Origin: Sphingomonas sp. SCN 67-18
Lineage (GTDB): Bacteria > Pseudomonadota > Alphaproteobacteria > Sphingomonadales > Sphingomonadaceae
DNA length: 64,000 nucleotides
Assembly (NCBI RefSeq): GCF_001724715.1
Contig: NZ_MEFG01000013.1
Coordinates: 1 to 64,000 of the forward strand
Reading direction: 5' to 3'
Positions 63,075 to 64,000 of this stretch are shown here, piece after piece. A program made the position numbers and the translations under genes. Within the stretch, counting starts at the first letter, position 1. Each line of letters begins with the position of its first letter. The notes below the pieces were generated by a model. That model saw nothing but the letters and a program-made list of their open reading frames with translations. It was not told where the DNA came from and did no database searches.

Positions 63075-64000
63075 TTAGAACTTCACGCGGGCGCCGACCG
63101 TGATCAGGCGGCCCATCGGGAAGTGCAGCAGGTTGTCGAAGCCCGAACCATAGGCCTGGCCGTTCGAGTTGTTCTCGAAGGGCGGGTAGGCGTCGAACAG
63201 GTTGTCGACAGTCAGGAACGTCTCGATGTTGCCGGCGAAGACGTTCTTCCAGTCGTAGCTCATGTTCAGGTCAACCGTGGTGTAACCCTTCACCTTGTCG
63301 CCGCCGCTCTGCGGGATGCCGTTCTGCGACACGACCGGGTTGAGCGCGGAGTTGCCCCAGTAGGTATATTTGCCGGTGTGGTTGGCGGTCAGGCCAGCCG
63401 AGAAATCACCCACATCGATACCCAGTTCGGCGCGGCCGTCGAACTTGTTGGCCGGGAAGGTGCCGTTGAAGCGGTGCTTGCCGAGCACGCTGAACACGGG
63501 CTCGCCCGGCGCAGCATATTGGTCCATCCGCGTCTTCAGCGTGCCGTTCACGCCCATGCGGATCGAACCCCAGTCAAACCGTATCCGGTGGCGAACATCG
63601 AAATCGATGCCTTCGAAGGCAACGTTGTAGATGTTCTGGTTACGGGCGTCGTTCGAGAAGTAGACCGGCCCTGCGTTAAGCGGGGAGATCGCCCGCAACC
63701 CGTTGCGGAACGCCGCGATTTCGGCATCCGTCGCACCGCTCGGGTAGATGGTGAGCAGGTTCTTGAACGTCGGCGAGTTCACCACGATGCCGATCGGCGG
63801 CGCACCGACCGCCTTTTCCAGCGTGGTGTGCCAGAAGGTCAGGCTGGCCGTGAAACCGGGCAGGAAGGTGGGGGTGAAGTCCGCACCGATCGCCCAGGTC
63901 TTGCCCTTCGACGGCTTCACATTCGGGTTCGCACCCTCGATGCGCATGCCGTTGATGCCGCCCGTGCCGAGCAGACAGGTCACCTGGCCGACCGTGTTAC
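63075..64000 (-). CDS. TonB-dependent receptor, partial (N-terminus beyond right edge)
   Basis: The last 308 residues of a TonB-dependent receptor; the frame is open through the right edge. The visible part is barrel strands: KTWAIGADFTPTFLPGFTASLTFWHTTLEKAV, GSIRMGVNGTLKTRMDQY, GRAELGIDVGDFSAGLTANHTGKYTYWG and the C-terminal MGRLITVGARVKF ending in Phe, as required for outer-membrane insertion. The style is that of large sphingomonad carbohydrate receptors with FDVRHRI-like repeats. With the DUF1080 and porin genes downstream it suggests glycoside uptake. Signal, plug and TonB box are not visible. Confidence 0.9.
   Translation of the reverse strand, partial: NTVGQVTCLLGTGGINGMRIEGANPNVKPSKGKTWAIGADFTPTFLPGFTASLTFWHTTLEKAVGAPPIGIVVNSPTFKNLLTIYPSGATDAEIAAFRNGLRAISPLNAGPVYFSNDARNQNIYNVAFEGIDFDVRHRIRFDWGSIRMGVNGTLKTRMDQYAAPGEPVFSVLGKHRFNGTFPANKFDGRAELGIDVGDFSAGLTANHTGKYTYWGNSALNPVVSQNGIPQSGGDKVKGYTTVDLNMSYDWKNVFAGNIETFLTVDNLFDAYPPFENNSNGQAYGSGFDNLLHFPMGRLITVGARVKF

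Overview
The window is GC-rich (roughly two thirds G+C), densely coded DNA from an alphaproteobacterium, most likely a member of the Sphingomonadales. The clearest pointers are two proteins ending in the PEPxxWA-CTERM sorting signal typical of that order, a TPR-sulfotransferase paired with a TonB-dependent receptor, a bkd-type 2-oxoacid dehydrogenase operon and many acyl-CoA catabolic genes. I see no rRNA, tRNA, CRISPR array, insertion sequence or phage gene. Many neighbours overlap by 4 bases (ATGA or GTGA), so operons are tight. Family assignments come from reading motifs; no database search was possible.

Layout. 0-4.3 kb: the N-terminal part of an OmpR-type response regulator (cut by the left edge), then an operon of a VirJ/AcvB-like hydrolase, a DUF2147 protein and MprF (aminoacyl-phosphatidylglycerol synthase/flippase). 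4.3-9.8 kb: a copper resistance island. A copper P-type ATPase and CueR are transcribed leftward from a promoter with a MerR-type 19-bp spacer, and the multicopper oxidase CopA and outer-membrane CopB are transcribed rightward. 10-13.6 kb: a nucleoside transporter, a small lipoprotein, a short trimeric autotransporter and an SDR. 13.6-18.5 kb: branched-chain 2-oxoacid dehydrogenase E1 alpha, E1 beta and E2, then a fumarylacetoacetase-family gene.

18.8-38.4 kb is a large acyl-CoA catabolic region: three acyl-CoA dehydrogenases, four SDRs, a thiolase, a crotonase, an acyl-CoA ligase, three hotdog thioesterases, a nitroreductase, a GPH-type symporter and a FadB-like bifunctional enzyme, interrupted by one PEP-CTERM protein. 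Its last part (32.1-38.4 kb) is an operon in which an ACAD10/11-like dehydrogenase sits with an APH-fold kinase. That pairing, known from 4-hydroxyacyl-CoA (levulinate-type) catabolism, is the most interesting metabolic hypothesis here. 38.4-40.5 kb: a small redox-looking locus of a MarR regulator with a cysteine-rich tail, a MOSC protein and a divergent thioredoxin-like protein, then an SH3-like lipoprotein.

40.5-53.4 kb is mostly housekeeping and envelope genes: an M1 peptidase, a CHAP protein, a Gly/Tyr-rich secreted protein, a discoidin-like PEP-CTERM protein, TypA, an SBF-type transporter, a TelA/XpaC-like/unknown operon, a thioesterase, isocitrate lyase and an unusual SodC. 53.8-58.1 kb: the TPR-sulfotransferase and TonB receptor pair. 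58.1-64 kb: a lone arginine N-succinyltransferase, then a probable sugar-uptake locus (RpiR regulator, OprB-type porin, DUF1080 3-keto-glycoside hydrolase and a TonB receptor cut by the right edge).
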